Shown: positions 17,331 to 29,088, numbered from the stretch's first letter. The stretch: DNA of 64,000 bases from Caballeronia telluris (GCF_001544495.1 NZ_FCNZ02000001.1:124001-188000); one strand, 5' to 3'. Made by a program: numbers and translations. The notes: a model not told the origin generated them from the letters alone.

Positions 17331-18659
17331 CTATCGCCAGTCGAGCAGCGTGAACTGCGCCGCCACGATCGCGAGCCAGTGCGCATTGTTCTCGCGAAGC
17401 GACTGCAGCAACTCGGCCAGCATGGCAGCGTGATCGGCGTCGGCGCCGCGCGCGTCGAGTTGCTTCGGATACGCCTGCAACGCGCGGATTCTCAAGAGGT
17501 ACTCTGAAGTCGCCGTCTCCACCTTCTCGGAGAGCGTTCTATCAAACAGCATCTGGAACGCCGATACACCGGGAATGCCGATCTTCTTCGACTCCTCCTG
17601 CACCTCGTCGTATTCCTCGATCACGGTTTCCGACATCGCAACGCACTCGTCTCGCGAAGGCGCACGGTACTTCGTCTCCAGAAAGCGCGGCTCCAGGATG
17701 TCAAAGCGAATCCGCAGGATCAGCCTGACGAGCAGGACGAACGTCGCGAGTTGGCCGGGCATCGCGTCCGGCATCTTCCATTCGAACATCGGCCGCAGCT
17801 TCTGGCTGTTCGCCTCGACGAACAGCACGGTCAGCCGACGCAACAGCGATTGCACGACCTCGCTCTTCGAGATCAGCGGAATGAAGATGCCGTGTTCATT
17901 GGCAAAGGGCGAGAGATGCGGCGGCAGCGCGCCCGAAACAAGCGACGGAATCTCGCGCTCCAGTTCGGCCGGCCACTCGACTGAATCGCCCAGCATCGCC
18001 GAAAGCGCCGACCAGCTCACCGTCGCGTCGGGCCGCATGCCGATCAGCTTCATGCCCTCGCCGTTGCCCTCCACCTGCGACTGCGCGGGATCGAGCTTGT
18101 GGTTCCTGTCATAGGCGAGCGAGAGCTGGATGCGTCGCGTGTAGTACTGCGGCTTGATCGACGCGTTCGCGAACAGTTCCGCGAGTTCGCGGGCCGCCGT
18201 GCGGGCAGTGTCGTAGTAATCCCCGGCGACGTTGCCGACTTCATCGTTAAGCGGCTCGCCTTTGCTGAACAGGCCCTTGACGAAGACATCGCGGAGGAAC
18301 TTGAGGATGCTTTCCTCGGTGGCCTCGTAGCCCTGATACTGGTCGAACATGCCCGGCAGCTTCAGATCGGGATTGCGGATCGACACGACCGTCTTCTCGT
18401 CGACGACCGTGAAGCGCGCGAGTTCGTAGCCGGGCCAGCCGTTGTCGACGGCCGCGCTCGGGTATAGGTAGATGAAGGCGTCGGCGTCGCGCGTGTTCAG
18501 GTTGATCCACTCGCGCCACTTCGTGCCGCCGGGCATTTCCTCGTTCACGCGCACGTCGATCAGTCCCGGCGATGGACACAGCGCGAGCATCGACATTCTC
18601 AGGCTCTTCGCGATGTGCGCGAATTCCGATGTATGGCTGAGGAAGATCTTGGCGGGCAT
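17331..18659 (-). CDS. TIR-like domain protein with a large unknown C-terminal region
   Basis: A 442-residue soluble protein. Residues 1-130 look like a bacterial TIR domain: strand-one motif KIFLSHTSEF, a loop with DVRVNEEMPGG, AFIYLYPSAAVDNGWPGYELARF with Glu79 in the position of the TIR NADase catalytic Glu, and KTVVSIRNPDL. The remaining 300 residues are not recognised; they are helical and contain no membrane segment. No signal peptide. It stands alone between an exported protein gene and a divergent small gene, without an obvious sensor partner. Possible roles: NAD-cleaving immune effector, or a signalling scaffold. The domain call is by motif only. Confidence 0.6.
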   Translation of the reverse strand: MPAKIFLSHTSEFAHIAKSLRMSMLALCPSPGLIDVRVNEEMPGGTKWREWINLNTRDADAFIYLYPSAAVDNGWPGYELARFTVVDEKTVVSIRNPDLKLPGMFDQYQGYEATEESILKFLRDVFVKGLFSKGEPLNDEVGNVAGDYYDTARTAARELAELFANASIKPQYYTRRIQLSLAYDRNHKLDPAQSQVEGNGEGMKLIGMRPDATVSWSALSAMLGDSVEWPAELEREIPSLVSGALPPHLSPFANEHGIFIPLISKSEVVQSLLRRLTVLFVEANSQKLRPMFEWKMPDAMPGQLATFVLLVRLILRIRFDILEPRFLETKYRAPSRDECVAMSETVIEEYDEVQEESKKIGIPGVSAFQMLFDRTLSEKVETATSEYLLRIRALQAYPKQLDARGADADHAAMLAELLQSLRENNAHWLAIVAAQFTLLDWR

Positions 18660-18875
18660 GTGCGTCTCCTGGGTCGCCCTGCTCGCCTGCCGATGCGCGA
18701 GCCAGTGCGCGGCGTTCGCCGGCCTTCCTACGATAGTGTTCCTGAGCAGCGTCCATACGCCAAAATCGCGCTCCCAGACGCAATCGATTGCGGCGACGCT
18801 TCCCGGTTATCTGCGCTAGGATGTAAATGCACCCTAGCTTCTCCCATCCACCTTCGATTCGTCCCGACGGTCACC

Positions 18876-19265
18876 ATGTCCGAACGACGCCGTTATCGCC
18901 GCAAACCGGATCAATTCGTCGTCGCCGTCCCGTTGCGGCTGGAGACGGACGGCTTCGTGTTCCGCAAATGGGGCGGCGAGCAGCGCTGCAAGCAGGGCGA
19001 CTGGATCGTCGACAACAACGGCGAGATCTATACGGTCGACGCGCAGGTTTTTGCGCAGACCTATCGGGAGGTTCATCGCGGCGCGTATCGCAAGATCACG
19101 CCGGTGTGGGCCGAAGTCGCCGAAAACGCGGGACAGGTGTCGACCAAGGAAGGCCAGACGCATTACGAACGCGGCGACTACCTCGTCTTCAACAACGAAG
19201 ACGGCACCGACGGTTACGCGATAAAAGCCGAGAGATTCCAGTCGAGCTACGAACTGGACGAATAA
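18876..19265 (+). CDS. PGDYG-motif protein
   Basis: A 129-residue protein containing two related units: CKQGDWIVDNNGEIYTVDAQVFAQTY and ERGDYLVFNNEDGTDGYAIKAERFQSSY. This GD(W/Y) pattern matches the PGDYG domain, whose function is unknown. No signal peptide or membrane segment. ATG 18876 (MSERRRYRRKPDQF) follows a divergent region shared with the TIR-like gene (216 bp). The internal repetition suggests an ancient duplication. It ends 45 bp before the convergent transporter gene. Confidence 0.72.
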   Translation: MSERRRYRRKPDQFVVAVPLRLETDGFVFRKWGGEQRCKQGDWIVDNNGEIYTVDAQVFAQTYREVHRGAYRKITPVWAEVAENAGQVSTKEGQTHYERGDYLVFNNEDGTDGYAIKAERFQSSYELDE

Positions 19266-19289
19266 GGCGGCGCCACGCTGCGCGCCGCC
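19266..19289 (+). terminator. Hairpin after the PGDYG gene
   Basis: An 8-bp perfect stem GGCGGCGC / GCGCCGCC starts at the base after the stop codon. The downstream sequence (CTTCACTTC) is only weakly T-rich. It sits between convergent genes and may end both transcripts. Confidence 0.45.
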
Positions 19290-19309
19290 CTTCACTTCAA
19301 CTCACCCGC

Positions 19310-20662
19310 TCAGGGACTCATCGCACTGCCACCTTCGGCCGCGCGCCCATCTTGCGGACTCGACACCTTTTCGAGCGCCGTATCGTGATGCAGCAGCAGC
19401 ACGGCCGCCACGCCGACCAGCCCCGCGCCCGACAGACACAGAAGGCCCGCGCCGAAGCTGCCGGTGCTGTCCTTGATCCAGCCCATCGCGTAGGGCCCGA
19501 AGAAGCCCGCGAGGTTGCCGAGCGAATTGATGGCCGCGATCCCGCCCGCCGCCGCCGCGCCCGAGAGGAACGAAGCGGGCAGCGTCCAGATCACCGGCAG
19601 GCAGCCGAAGATGCCGAAACCGGCGATCGACAGCGCGATCATCTTCATGACCGGGTTGTCGAGCCCCGCCGATGCCGCGATGCCACCCGCCGCGACCAGG
19701 AGCGCGATGGCGACGTGCCATCTGCGTTCGAGCTTGCGGTCGGAATGACGTCCCCAGAGCACCATGCTGATCACGCCGACGATATACGGCAGCGATGTGA
19801 CGAACCCCGTCTGCACGTTGGTCAGGCCGAACGCCTTGACGATCTGCGGCAGGAAGAAGCTGAGGCCGTAGTTGGTCGCGTTGGCGCCGAAGTAGATGAG
19901 CGCGATCGCGAGCACGCGGCGGTTCAGGATGGCTTCCTTCACGCTGAAGCTATGCACGGACTCACGGTGCGCGCGCTCGTGCGCCTGACGGGCCACGAGC
20001 CATTCGCGTTCGTCGGCGGGGAGCCAGTGCGCATCGGCGGGCTTGTCGGTCAGGTAGAAGAACACCACGAAGGCGAGCAGCAGCGCGGGCATCGCTTCGA
20101 TCAGGTACATCCACTGCCAGCCCTGCATGCCGGCGATGCCGTCCATCTGAAGGAGCGCGCCCGAGATCGGCGCACCGATCACCGTCGACAGTGGAATCGC
20201 CGCCATGAAATACCCGACGACCCGTCCGCGATAAGCGGCCGGAAACCAGAGCGTCAGCAGGAAGATGATGCCGGGGAAGAACCCCGCTTCGGCCACGCCG
20301 AGCAGCACCCGCAAGCCGTAGAACACATACGCCGGAGACACGCCCATCGATCGCGAAATCTGCGGGATGTACGCCATCGCGGCGGCGAGGATGCCCCACG
20401 TGAACATGATCCGCGCAATCCAGCGTCGCGCGCCGAATCGTTCGAGCAACAGGTTGGACGGAACCTCGAAGAAGAAGTACGCGATGAAGAAAATCCCGGC
20501 GCCGAAACCGAACTGACTTGCTGAGAAGGCCAGCGCCTTGTTCATCTGCAGTGCAGCAAATCCGACGTTGACGCGATCGAGATAAGCCACGAAATAGCAA
20601 AGGATCAGAAACGGCACGAGCCGGATCATGACGTGCCTGATTGTGCGGTTCTCCAACTCCAT
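19310..20662 (-). CDS. MFS transporter, glucarate/galactarate (ACS family) type
   Basis: A 450-residue major facilitator with 12 predicted membrane segments. The N-terminal signature LVPFLILCYFVAYLDRVNVGFAALQMNKAL and the GVAEAGFFPGIIFLLTLWFP motif in segment 4 are typical of the anion:cation symporter family that takes up sugar acids. ATG 20662 has a strong ribosome binding site (GGAGGAG, 8 bases away). It lies downstream of the glucarate dehydratase gene on the same strand, separated by a hairpin and 218 bp, so it may have its own promoter. Substrate D-glucarate is inferred from context. Confidence 0.82.
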   Translation of the reverse strand: MELENRTIRHVMIRLVPFLILCYFVAYLDRVNVGFAALQMNKALAFSASQFGFGAGIFFIAYFFFEVPSNLLLERFGARRWIARIMFTWGILAAAMAYIPQISRSMGVSPAYVFYGLRVLLGVAEAGFFPGIIFLLTLWFPAAYRGRVVGYFMAAIPLSTVIGAPISGALLQMDGIAGMQGWQWMYLIEAMPALLLAFVVFFYLTDKPADAHWLPADEREWLVARQAHERAHRESVHSFSVKEAILNRRVLAIALIYFGANATNYGLSFFLPQIVKAFGLTNVQTGFVTSLPYIVGVISMVLWGRHSDRKLERRWHVAIALLVAAGGIAASAGLDNPVMKMIALSIAGFGIFGCLPVIWTLPASFLSGAAAAGGIAAINSLGNLAGFFGPYAMGWIKDSTGSFGAGLLCLSGAGLVGVAAVLLLHHDTALEKVSSPQDGRAAEGGSAMSP

Positions 20663-20825
20663 CGGTGTCTCCTCCGAAATGGGTTCGCTGATTGTTTTGA
20701 ATCTCGTCGAGACTACTCTTTCAGCGCCGATTACAGAAGGGGTTTTTGCCCGGGCTGCGCACGCGTTCCAGTAACTGGGAAACCGCGACTTCGACGACAT
20801 TGAACGTCGCCCGGACCCCAAACGA

Positions 20826-20855
20826 CGACGCCCGCCGATTGCTCGGCGGGCGTCG
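20826..20855 (-). terminator. Hairpin after glucarate dehydratase gene
   Basis: A perfect 12-bp stem (CGACGCCCGCCG / CGGCGGGCGTCG) with loop ATTGCT lies 26 bp past the stop. Downstream on the minus strand is TCGTTTGGGG, a poor U-tract, so termination may be partial with some read-through into the transporter gene. Confidence 0.6.
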
Positions 20856-20880
20856 AATGCACGCGCTGCTGGCTCGCTTT

Positions 20881-22233
20881 CTATCGCACGAGACACGGGC
20901 GCTTGTTGTCGAACTTCCAGTTCGGGATCAGGTATTGCATCGCGACGCCGTCGTCGCGCGCGCCGAGCCCATGCTGCTGATACAGCGCATGCGCTTTCTC
21001 GATCTCGTCCATATCCAACTCGACGCCGAGCCCCGCCTTCTGCGGCACCTTCACCTTGCCGCCCACGATTTGCAGCGGATCGCGCGTCAGGCGTTGGCCG
21101 TCCTGCCAGATCCAGTGCGTGTCGATCGCGGTGATCTTGCCGGGCGCCGCCGCCGCGACGTGCGTGAACATCGCGAGCGAGATGTCGAAGTGATTGTTCG
21201 AATGCGAGCCCCACGTGAGGCCCCAGTCGTTGCACATCTGCGCGACGCGCACCGAACCCTGCATCGTCCAGAAATGCGGGTCGGCGAGAGGAATGTCGAC
21301 CGACTGCAACTGGATCGCGTGACCCATCTGGCGCCAGTCCGTCGCGATCATGTTGGTCGCCGTCGGCAGGCCGGTCGCGCGGCGGAATTCCGCCATCACT
21401 TCGCGGCCCGAATAGCCGTTCTCGGCGCCGCACGGATCTTCCGCGTAGGCGAGCACGTCGTGCTGGTCGCGGCACAGGCGGATCGCTTCCGCGAGCGACC
21501 ACGCGCCGTTCGGATCGAGTGTCACGCGCGCGTCCGGGAAACGCTCGGCGAGCGCCGTCACCGCTTCGATTTCCGCATCGCCCGCGAGCACGCCGCCCTT
21601 CAGCTTGAAGTCGTTGAAGCCGTAGCGCGCCTTGGCCGCCTCCGCGAGACGCACGACCGCCTCGGGCGTCATCGCTTCCTCGGTGCGCAGACGCTCCCAG
21701 TCGTCGCGGCCGTCCGCGCCGCTCGCATAGGGCAAATCGGTCTTGCCGCGATCGCCGATGTAAAACAGGTAGCCGAGCATCTCGACTTCCTCGCGCTGCT
21801 GCCCCTCGCCGAGCAGCGCCGCGACGGGCACGCCAAGATGCTGTCCGAGCAGGTCGAGCAGCGCCGCTTCGAGCGCCGTGACCGCGTGGATGGTCGTGCG
21901 GAGGTCGAACGTCTGGAGGCCGCGGCCGCCTGCGTCGCGGTCGGCGAATTGCGTGCGAACCGTATTCAGCACCGCTTGCAGATTACCGATCGACTGGCCG
22001 ACGACGAGTGCGCGCGCGTCGTCGATGGTCTTCCTGATCGCCTCGCCGCCCGGCACTTCGCCGACGCCCGTGTTGCCCGCGCTGTCCGTGAGAATCACGA
22101 TGTTGCGCGTGAAGAACGGACCGTGCGCGCCCGAGAGGTTCATCAGCATGCTGTCGCGCCCGGCGACCGGGACGACGCGCAATTCGGTGACGGTCGGCGT
22201 GGCGTTGCGTTGGATCGTGTTCGTGGTGGGCAT
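20881..22233 (-). CDS. gudD: D-glucarate dehydratase
   Basis: A 450-residue enolase-superfamily enzyme. The start [35 protein letters not shown] is typical of GudD. Catalytic elements: Lys in FKLKGG, metal ligands Asp in TLDPNGAWS and Glu in YAEDPCG, and the His-Asp end in [10 protein letters not shown]. Length matches the family (about 440-450). It dehydrates D-glucarate, and often L-idarate, to 5-keto-4-deoxyglucarate in the cytoplasm. It is divergent from the semialdehyde dehydrogenase gene across a 384-bp regulatory region. The next enzyme, 5-keto-4-deoxyglucarate dehydratase, is not in the window. Confidence 0.93.
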   Translation of the reverse strand: MPTTNTIQRNATPTVTELRVVPVAGRDSMLMNLSGAHGPFFTRNIVILTDSAGNTGVGEVPGGEAIRKTIDDARALVVGQSIGNLQAVLNTVRTQFADRDAGGRGLQTFDLRTTIHAVTALEAALLDLLGQHLGVPVAALLGEGQQREEVEMLGYLFYIGDRGKTDLPYASGADGRDDWERLRTEEAMTPEAVVRLAEAAKARYGFNDFKLKGGVLAGDAEIEAVTALAERFPDARVTLDPNGAWSLAEAIRLCRDQHDVLAYAEDPCGAENGYSGREVMAEFRRATGLPTATNMIATDWRQMGHAIQLQSVDIPLADPHFWTMQGSVRVAQMCNDWGLTWGSHSNNHFDISLAMFTHVAAAAPGKITAIDTHWIWQDGQRLTRDPLQIVGGKVKVPQKAGLGVELDMDEIEKAHALYQQHGLGARDDGVAMQYLIPNWKFDNKRPCLVR

Positions 22234-22617
22234 GGGAAAAGTACCTGTCAGGTTGAAAAGCCGATCGGCGCTTCGGCGTGGACGGTTTTGGACTCGTACC
22301 GCGTATGTGTTACGTTGTCTGACGACAGTCTACTTTTTCCTTCCCCGTTTTCCAATCGCGCGTTTACCCTCGGCGTCCGCGCCTCATATCCGACAAGGAT
22401 TTCAGCGCGATGACGAAGGGTGAACGCCTATTGAATCGGTTGTCGGCGAGACATCAGATGACTTCCCGGCGTCACCGCGACGCGGTTGTACGACGTCCGA
22501 ATGTTCGACGCGGGCGTTTCCGGTTCGAACATCAAACCTAGACCGATTGCACTTGTCTCCTCCGCGTCACCTGTTATACGATGACTGATGTTGTTACCAT
22601 CGAATTCAGGAGACGAA
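22234..22617. promoter_or_regulatory. Divergent promoter region of the glucarate cluster
   Basis: A 384-bp gene-free region between two divergent catabolic genes. It should hold both promoters and the operator of the FadR-type regulator encoded at 24387. The clearest symmetric element is GTTGTC-T-GACGAC at 22314-22326 (one mismatch in the arms). A related half-pattern, GTTGTACGAC, lies at about 22485-22494. A good Shine-Dalgarno (AGGAG) ends the region before the dehydrogenase ATG. No promoter boxes are assigned with confidence. Confidence 0.4.
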
Positions 22618-24201
22618 ATGCAGATTACCGGCGAAATGCTGATTGGCCGTCAGGCCGTGCGCGGCACCGACAAACCCCTGCGCGCGTTCAATCCCGCGAC
22701 GGGCGAAGACATCGCCGCGCCGGTTTTCGGCAGCGGCACGCAAGACAACGTCGCGGCGGCATGCGATCTGGCAGCAAAGGCATTCGACGCGTACCGCAAC
22801 CTGCCGCTCACGGTGCGCGCGGAATTTCTGGAGCGCATCGCCGACGGCATCGCGGCACTCGGCGACGCGCTCATCCAGCGCGCCCAGGAAGAGTCCGGCC
22901 TGCCGAAGGCGCGTCTCGAAGGCGAGCGCGGCCGCACGACCGGCCAGCTCAAGCTGTTCGCGCAAGTCGTGCGCGCCGGCCAGTGGCTCTCGGCCACGCT
23001 CGACTCGCCGCTGCCCGACCGCAAGCCGCTGCCGCGTTCGGACCTGCGCATGCAGAAAATCGCGCTCGGCCCCGTCGCCGTGTTCGGCGCGAGCAACTTC
23101 CCGCTGGCATTTTCGGTGGCGGGCGGCGATACGGCCGCTGCGCTGGCCGCGGGCTGTCCCGTCGTGGTAAAGGCGCATAGCGCGCACCTTGGCACGTCCG
23201 AGATGGTGGGCCGCGTGATCCAGCAGGTCGCGCGCGACATGGACCTGCCCGAAGGCGTGTTTTCGCTGATCGTCGGCGCGGGTCGCACGGTCGGCGAGGC
23301 GCTCGTCGCGCATCCGGCCATCAAGGCGGTCGGCTTCACGGGTTCGCGCGCAGGCGGCACGTCGCTGATGCAGGTCGCGGCACGCCGCCCCGAGCCGATC
23401 CCGGTCTACGCGGAAATGAGCAGCATCAACCCGGTGTTCCTGTTGCCGACGGCGCTGGCGACGCGCGGCGCGGCCATCGCGCAGGGTTTCGTCGATTCGC
23501 TCGTGCTCGGCGCCGGGCAGTTCTGCACGAACCCCGGACTTGCGATCGCCATCGACGGACCGGACCTCGTGAAGTTTGTCGAGGCGGCATCGGCGGCACT
23601 GAGCGCAAAACCCGCGCAGACGATGCTCACGCCGGGCATCCACGCGGCGTACGGGCAAGGCGAGAGCCGCCTCGCGGGCACCGCGGGCGTCGAAGCGGTC
23701 GCGCACGGGCAGGCCGCGAGCGGTCCGACGCAGGCTTGCGCCGCGCTCTTCGTCACCGACGCCGCGACGTTCCTCACGAAGGCCGAACTGGAAGACGAGG
23801 TGTTCGGACCGGCGTCGACCATCGTGCGCTGCAAGGACGAACAGGAACTGGCGCGGGTCGCCGAGCATTTCGTCGGCCAGTTGACGGCGACGATCCAGAT
23901 GGACCGCGACGACCTGCCGGCCGCGAAGAAACTCGTACCGGTGCTCGAACGCAAGGCCGGACGGATTCTCGTGAACGGTTTCCCGACGGGCGTCGAGGTG
24001 TCGCACGCGATGGTTCACGGCGGCCCGTTCCCGGCGACGTCGGACAGCCGCGTGACCTCGGTCGGCACGACGTCGATCGAACGCTTCCTGCGTCCGGTGT
24101 GCTATCAGGATTTCCCGGCCGACCTGCTGCCCGAAGCGCTGGCCGATGCCAATCCGCTCGCGTTGTGGCGTCGTCGGGATGGCGAGATCGTGAAGGGTTG
24201 A
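22618..24201 (+). CDS. 2,5-dioxovalerate (2-oxoglutarate semialdehyde) dehydrogenase
   Basis: A 527-residue aldehyde dehydrogenase of the long KGSADH group. Visible: [21 protein letters not shown] (the group uses ASNFP instead of PWNFP), [22 protein letters not shown], the Glu of [10 protein letters not shown], and the nucleophile Cys in [11 protein letters not shown]. These are hallmarks of enzymes that oxidise 2-oxoglutarate semialdehyde to 2-oxoglutarate at the end of glucarate, galactarate and arabonate pathways. ATG 22618 follows AGGAGACGAA. A strong terminator follows the stop. It thus probably closes the glucarate route started by gudD and may also serve the arabonate-type dehydratase at 33.8 kb. 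Confidence 0.9.
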   Translation: MQITGEMLIGRQAVRGTDKPLRAFNPATGEDIAAPVFGSGTQDNVAAACDLAAKAFDAYRNLPLTVRAEFLERIADGIAALGDALIQRAQEESGLPKARLEGERGRTTGQLKLFAQVVRAGQWLSATLDSPLPDRKPLPRSDLRMQKIALGPVAVFGASNFPLAFSVAGGDTAAALAAGCPVVVKAHSAHLGTSEMVGRVIQQVARDMDLPEGVFSLIVGAGRTVGEALVAHPAIKAVGFTGSRAGGTSLMQVAARRPEPIPVYAEMSSINPVFLLPTALATRGAAIAQGFVDSLVLGAGQFCTNPGLAIAIDGPDLVKFVEAASAALSAKPAQTMLTPGIHAAYGQGESRLAGTAGVEAVAHGQAASGPTQACAALFVTDAATFLTKAELEDEVFGPASTIVRCKDEQELARVAEHFVGQLTATIQMDRDDLPAAKKLVPVLERKAGRILVNGFPTGVEVSHAMVHGGPFPATSDSRVTSVGTTSIERFLRPVCYQDFPADLLPEALADANPLALWRRRDGEIVKG

Positions 24202-24220
24202 GTGCTTCGCGCTTCAGACG

Positions 24221-24246
24221 AAAAAGCGGCCTCGGCCGCTTTTTTC
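24221..24246 (+). terminator. Intrinsic terminator
   Basis: AAAAAGCGGC-CTCG-GCCGCTTTTTT: stem with a four-base loop and a run of six T, 20 bp after the dehydrogenase stop. A textbook rho-independent terminator that separates this gene from the regulator gene. Confidence 0.92.
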
Positions 24247-24386
24247 ACATTCAACGCGCACCGCCCCGCCTTGACGCGACTCGCACCGTCGCCGAGACTG
24301 CGAGTCATCGGACGACTGCGGTGGCGGGCGTTCCATCGCCCTCCGCGACGTCCGATCACCCTTCAACCGCATTCGACATCACGCCC

Positions 24387-25094
24387 ATGAGCAGTCTCAC
24401 CGACAAAGTCGTCACCATGCTGCGCGAACAGATCGAGCGCGGCATGCTCCGGCCCGGCGACAAGATTCCGACCGAAGTGGCGCTCATGAAGGAACTGTCG
24501 GTGAGCCGTTCCGTGGTCCGTGAGGCGGTTTCGCGCTTGCAGGCGGCGCATGTGGTCGCGACGCGCCACGGCATCGGCACCTTCGTTCTTGCGCCAGCGG
24601 ACAAGGAAGACGCGCTGCGGCTGCCCGAAGCCGATCTCTCCAGCATGCTCGACGTGATGGCGATCATCGAATTCCGGATCGATCTGGAGGCCGCGGCGGC
24701 CGCGCTCGCCGCGCAGCGCCGCACCGACCAGCATCTGAAGCAGATCGCGCAGGCGCTCGGCCGCTTCGAGGCGGAGCTGGCGAACGGGAGCACCGACACG
24801 CTCGCCCACGACGTCGAATTTCATCTGCAAATCGCGCGCGCGAGCGGCAACCGCTATTTCTTCGACGTGCTGAGCCAGATGGGACCCGGCGTGAGCCCGC
24901 GCACGCGGCTCGGCAAGGCCGAAATCGCGCAACTGGATCAGATCGAACGGCTGCGCAACGTGCTCAACGAGCATCGGCTGATCTATCAGGCGATCCTCCG
25001 GCAAGACGCCGACGACGCCCGCGCCGCGATGCGCATGCATCTGAGCAACAGCCGCGAACGGCTGCGGCGCGCGCACGAATCGACGGCGAGCTAG
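24387..25094 (+). CDS. FadR/GntR-family transcriptional regulator
   Basis: A 235-residue GntR-superfamily regulator. The winged helix-turn-helix occupies residues about 5-70 (REQIERGMLRPGDKIPTEVALMKELSVSRSVVREAVSRLQ), and the all-helical FCD effector domain follows, with the usual metal-binding pattern including D..FH (HDVEFHLQIA) and LNEHRLIYQAI. FCD regulators typically bind sugar acids or other carboxylates. Position beside gudD and the semialdehyde dehydrogenase gene suggests it represses the glucarate cluster. It has its own upstream region of 140 bp after the terminator. Confidence 0.88.
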   Translation: MSSLTDKVVTMLREQIERGMLRPGDKIPTEVALMKELSVSRSVVREAVSRLQAAHVVATRHGIGTFVLAPADKEDALRLPEADLSSMLDVMAIIEFRIDLEAAAAALAAQRRTDQHLKQIAQALGRFEAELANGSTDTLAHDVEFHLQIARASGNRYFFDVLSQMGPGVSPRTRLGKAEIAQLDQIERLRNVLNEHRLIYQAILRQDADDARAAMRMHLSNSRERLRRAHESTAS

Positions 25095-25109
25095 GCCCGC
25101 CGCCGCTTC

Positions 25110-27026
25110 TTACGCCGCTACGCGCTCTTCCTGCGCGAGATGCAGGCCGTCCTTGCGCACCTTGTGCTCGTCGATCAGCCGGTAGACGATCTCGCCCGGC
25201 ACCGTTTCCGATTCCAGCAGGCGTTCCGCGATGGCGCGCAGCACCGGCTCGTTGTCGCGCAAAAGCGCCTGGCAGGCCTCGTTCAGATCCTTGAGCAGGA
25301 TGTTGGCGTGCTCGATGGCCGCCTTCATTTGCAGGCCGGCATACTGGGGCGGCAGCGCGGCCAGGCTGAAGAGATTGCCGTCGGCGTTGAAGCCGAACTT
25401 CGACACCATGTCGAGGCTGATCCGCGACGCCTCCTGCAAATCCTGCGCGGCCCCGCTCGACGCTTCCGAGAACGTCAGCAGTTCGGCGTTCCGGCCGCCG
25501 AGCAGCACCTGGATTTCGTTGCGCATTTCGGTTTCGCGATACAGGTGCTTGTCCTGCATCTTCGTGATGAGCGCGACGCCCAGCGCGCCGCCGCGCGGCA
25601 GGATCGTCACTTCTTCGAGCACGCCCGTGCCGAGCAGCGCGGCGACGAGCCCGTGACCCGCCTCGTGGACCGCGATCCGCGTGCGCTCGTCCTCGTTCAG
25701 CGCGCGTTCGGCGCCGCTCACATCGCCGATCCGGGCGATCTTGATCGCTTCCAGGAAATGCTTCGCCGCCACCGTGCTCTCGCCCGCCTTGCGCGCGACG
25801 AGCCCGGCCTGATTGACGATCATGGAAAGCGTCGCGGGCGACAGCCCCGTCGAGAGGCGCGCGAGCTGGTGGAAATCGACGTCGTCGGCTTTCGATTTCA
25901 GCTTGTCGGCATAGAAACGGAAGATTTCGGCGCGGTCGTCGAGATCGGGCAGGCGCACGTGCACCGTGCGATCGAAACGGCCCGGACGGCGCAGCGCTTC
26001 GTCGATGTTGTCCGGATGGTTGGTCGCCGCGACGATGATCACGCCCTCGTTCGACTCGAAGCCGTCCATCTCCGCCAGCAACTGGTTGATCACGCGGTTG
26101 CTCTCCGCTTCCGCCGGGCCGTTGCCCGTGTCCGTGCGTTTGGCGAGGCCGTCCGCTTCGTCGATGAAAATGACGGTCGGCGCATTCTTGCGGGCGAGTT
26201 CGAACAGGTGCTTCACCTTCTGGACGCCAACGCCGTAGTACTTCGCGCTGAAATAGCTGCCGGTGATGGAGATGAAATTCGCGCCGCATTCGCCGGCGAG
26301 CGCCTGCGCAAGCCGCGTCTTGCCGACGCCCGGGCCGCCGACCATCAGCACGCCGCACGGCGCGCGCACGCCCATGCCGGTGAACTGCTTCGCGTTGGAG
26401 AGATACGCCTGGATGTCGGAGAGCGCGGCTTTCGCTTCGCCCGCGCCGATGACGTCCTGGAACGAGAGCGTCGGCGCTTCGCCGAGCAGCTTCGCGCCGC
26501 CCGTCATCTCGCGGCGCATGAACCAGACCATGCCGCCGATCAGGAGCAGCGGCAACACGAGCCCGAGCACGTCGCGCGTGCGGTCGAAGGTATCCATCCA
26601 GAGCGCGGCGTCCGAACGGATGTTCGCATCCGGCAGCCAGACGAGCTGATACGGCGGACGCGCATCGACTTTCATTTCACCGAGCAGGAGCGCGTTCGAG
26701 AACGCGCCGTTGTGATCGGTGACGAAATACTTCGCGCCCGCGCGCGTCGAGACGAGGATCGCGTTGGGGCTCACGCCGATGGCCGTCACGTCCTGCGTGC
26801 GGATGTCGCGCAGCATCTCGGATGCGTCTTTCTCCTGACGCGTCCAGAGCGCGGTGTCGGTGCGCATCTGGCTCGCGACGCCGTCGAGCGCCGAATCGAG
26901 TTTCGCGCTGCGCTCTTCGTGGCGCCAGAGCGCGAAAGTGAGGACGCCGACCAAAGCCGAGGCGGTCACGCCAAGCGTCACGTAACGTCCATATCTGGAC
27001 CAGAACGAATTTTTTGCCGGTTTCAT
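25110..27026 (-). CDS. FtsH-type membrane AAA+ zinc metalloprotease (paralogue)
   Basis: A 638-residue protein with the FtsH plan: membrane segments at about residues 16-34 and 153-170 flanking a periplasmic region, AAA+ domain with Walker A VGGPGVGKT (229-237), Walker B VIFIDEAD (285-292), second region of homology (RRPGRFDR), and the zinc-protease motif HEAGH (454-458). FtsH degrades membrane and short-lived cytoplasmic proteins. The Walker A sequence differs from the usual GPPGTGKT of housekeeping FtsH, and the context is not that of housekeeping ftsH, so this is probably an accessory copy. ATG 27026 has AGGA eight bases upstream; an ATG eight codons earlier is possible. Confidence 0.85.
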   Translation of the reverse strand: MKPAKNSFWSRYGRYVTLGVTASALVGVLTFALWRHEERSAKLDSALDGVASQMRTDTALWTRQEKDASEMLRDIRTQDVTAIGVSPNAILVSTRAGAKYFVTDHNGAFSNALLLGEMKVDARPPYQLVWLPDANIRSDAALWMDTFDRTRDVLGLVLPLLLIGGMVWFMRREMTGGAKLLGEAPTLSFQDVIGAGEAKAALSDIQAYLSNAKQFTGMGVRAPCGVLMVGGPGVGKTRLAQALAGECGANFISITGSYFSAKYYGVGVQKVKHLFELARKNAPTVIFIDEADGLAKRTDTGNGPAEAESNRVINQLLAEMDGFESNEGVIIVAATNHPDNIDEALRRPGRFDRTVHVRLPDLDDRAEIFRFYADKLKSKADDVDFHQLARLSTGLSPATLSMIVNQAGLVARKAGESTVAAKHFLEAIKIARIGDVSGAERALNEDERTRIAVHEAGHGLVAALLGTGVLEEVTILPRGGALGVALITKMQDKHLYRETEMRNEIQVLLGGRNAELLTFSEASSGAAQDLQEASRISLDMVSKFGFNADGNLFSLAALPPQYAGLQMKAAIEHANILLKDLNEACQALLRDNEPVLRAIAERLLESETVPGEIVYRLIDEHKVRKDGLHLAQEERVAA

Positions 27027-28816
<1,790 letters not shown>

Positions 28817-28831
28817 CGCTCGTCGCGCAAG

Positions 28832-28860
28832 AACGCCGCCTTCGGGCGGCGTTTTTGTTT
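28832..28860 (+). terminator. Intrinsic terminator of argG
   Basis: AACGCCGCC-TTCG-GGCGGCGTT followed by TTTGTTT: nine-base stem, stable UUCG loop and a U-tract, directly downstream of argG. Confidence 0.93.
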
Positions 28861-29088
28861 CTGCCGCCCCTTCCGTTCTCCCGCCGAATCCCATTCGGCG
28901 CGGCCGCGCACCCCGCATCCCATACCAAAATCGGTATCGCCGATAAGAAAAAATGGATTGGACCGTCATGAGACCGAGGTCTACGCTTGCGAGCAGGGTC
29001 GACCCCGTACCCTCAACCGATGACCACAAAAACACATGGACCAGAGTCGGCGCAAAAAAAGGCCAACGCTGGTCGACAGGAGACGACA

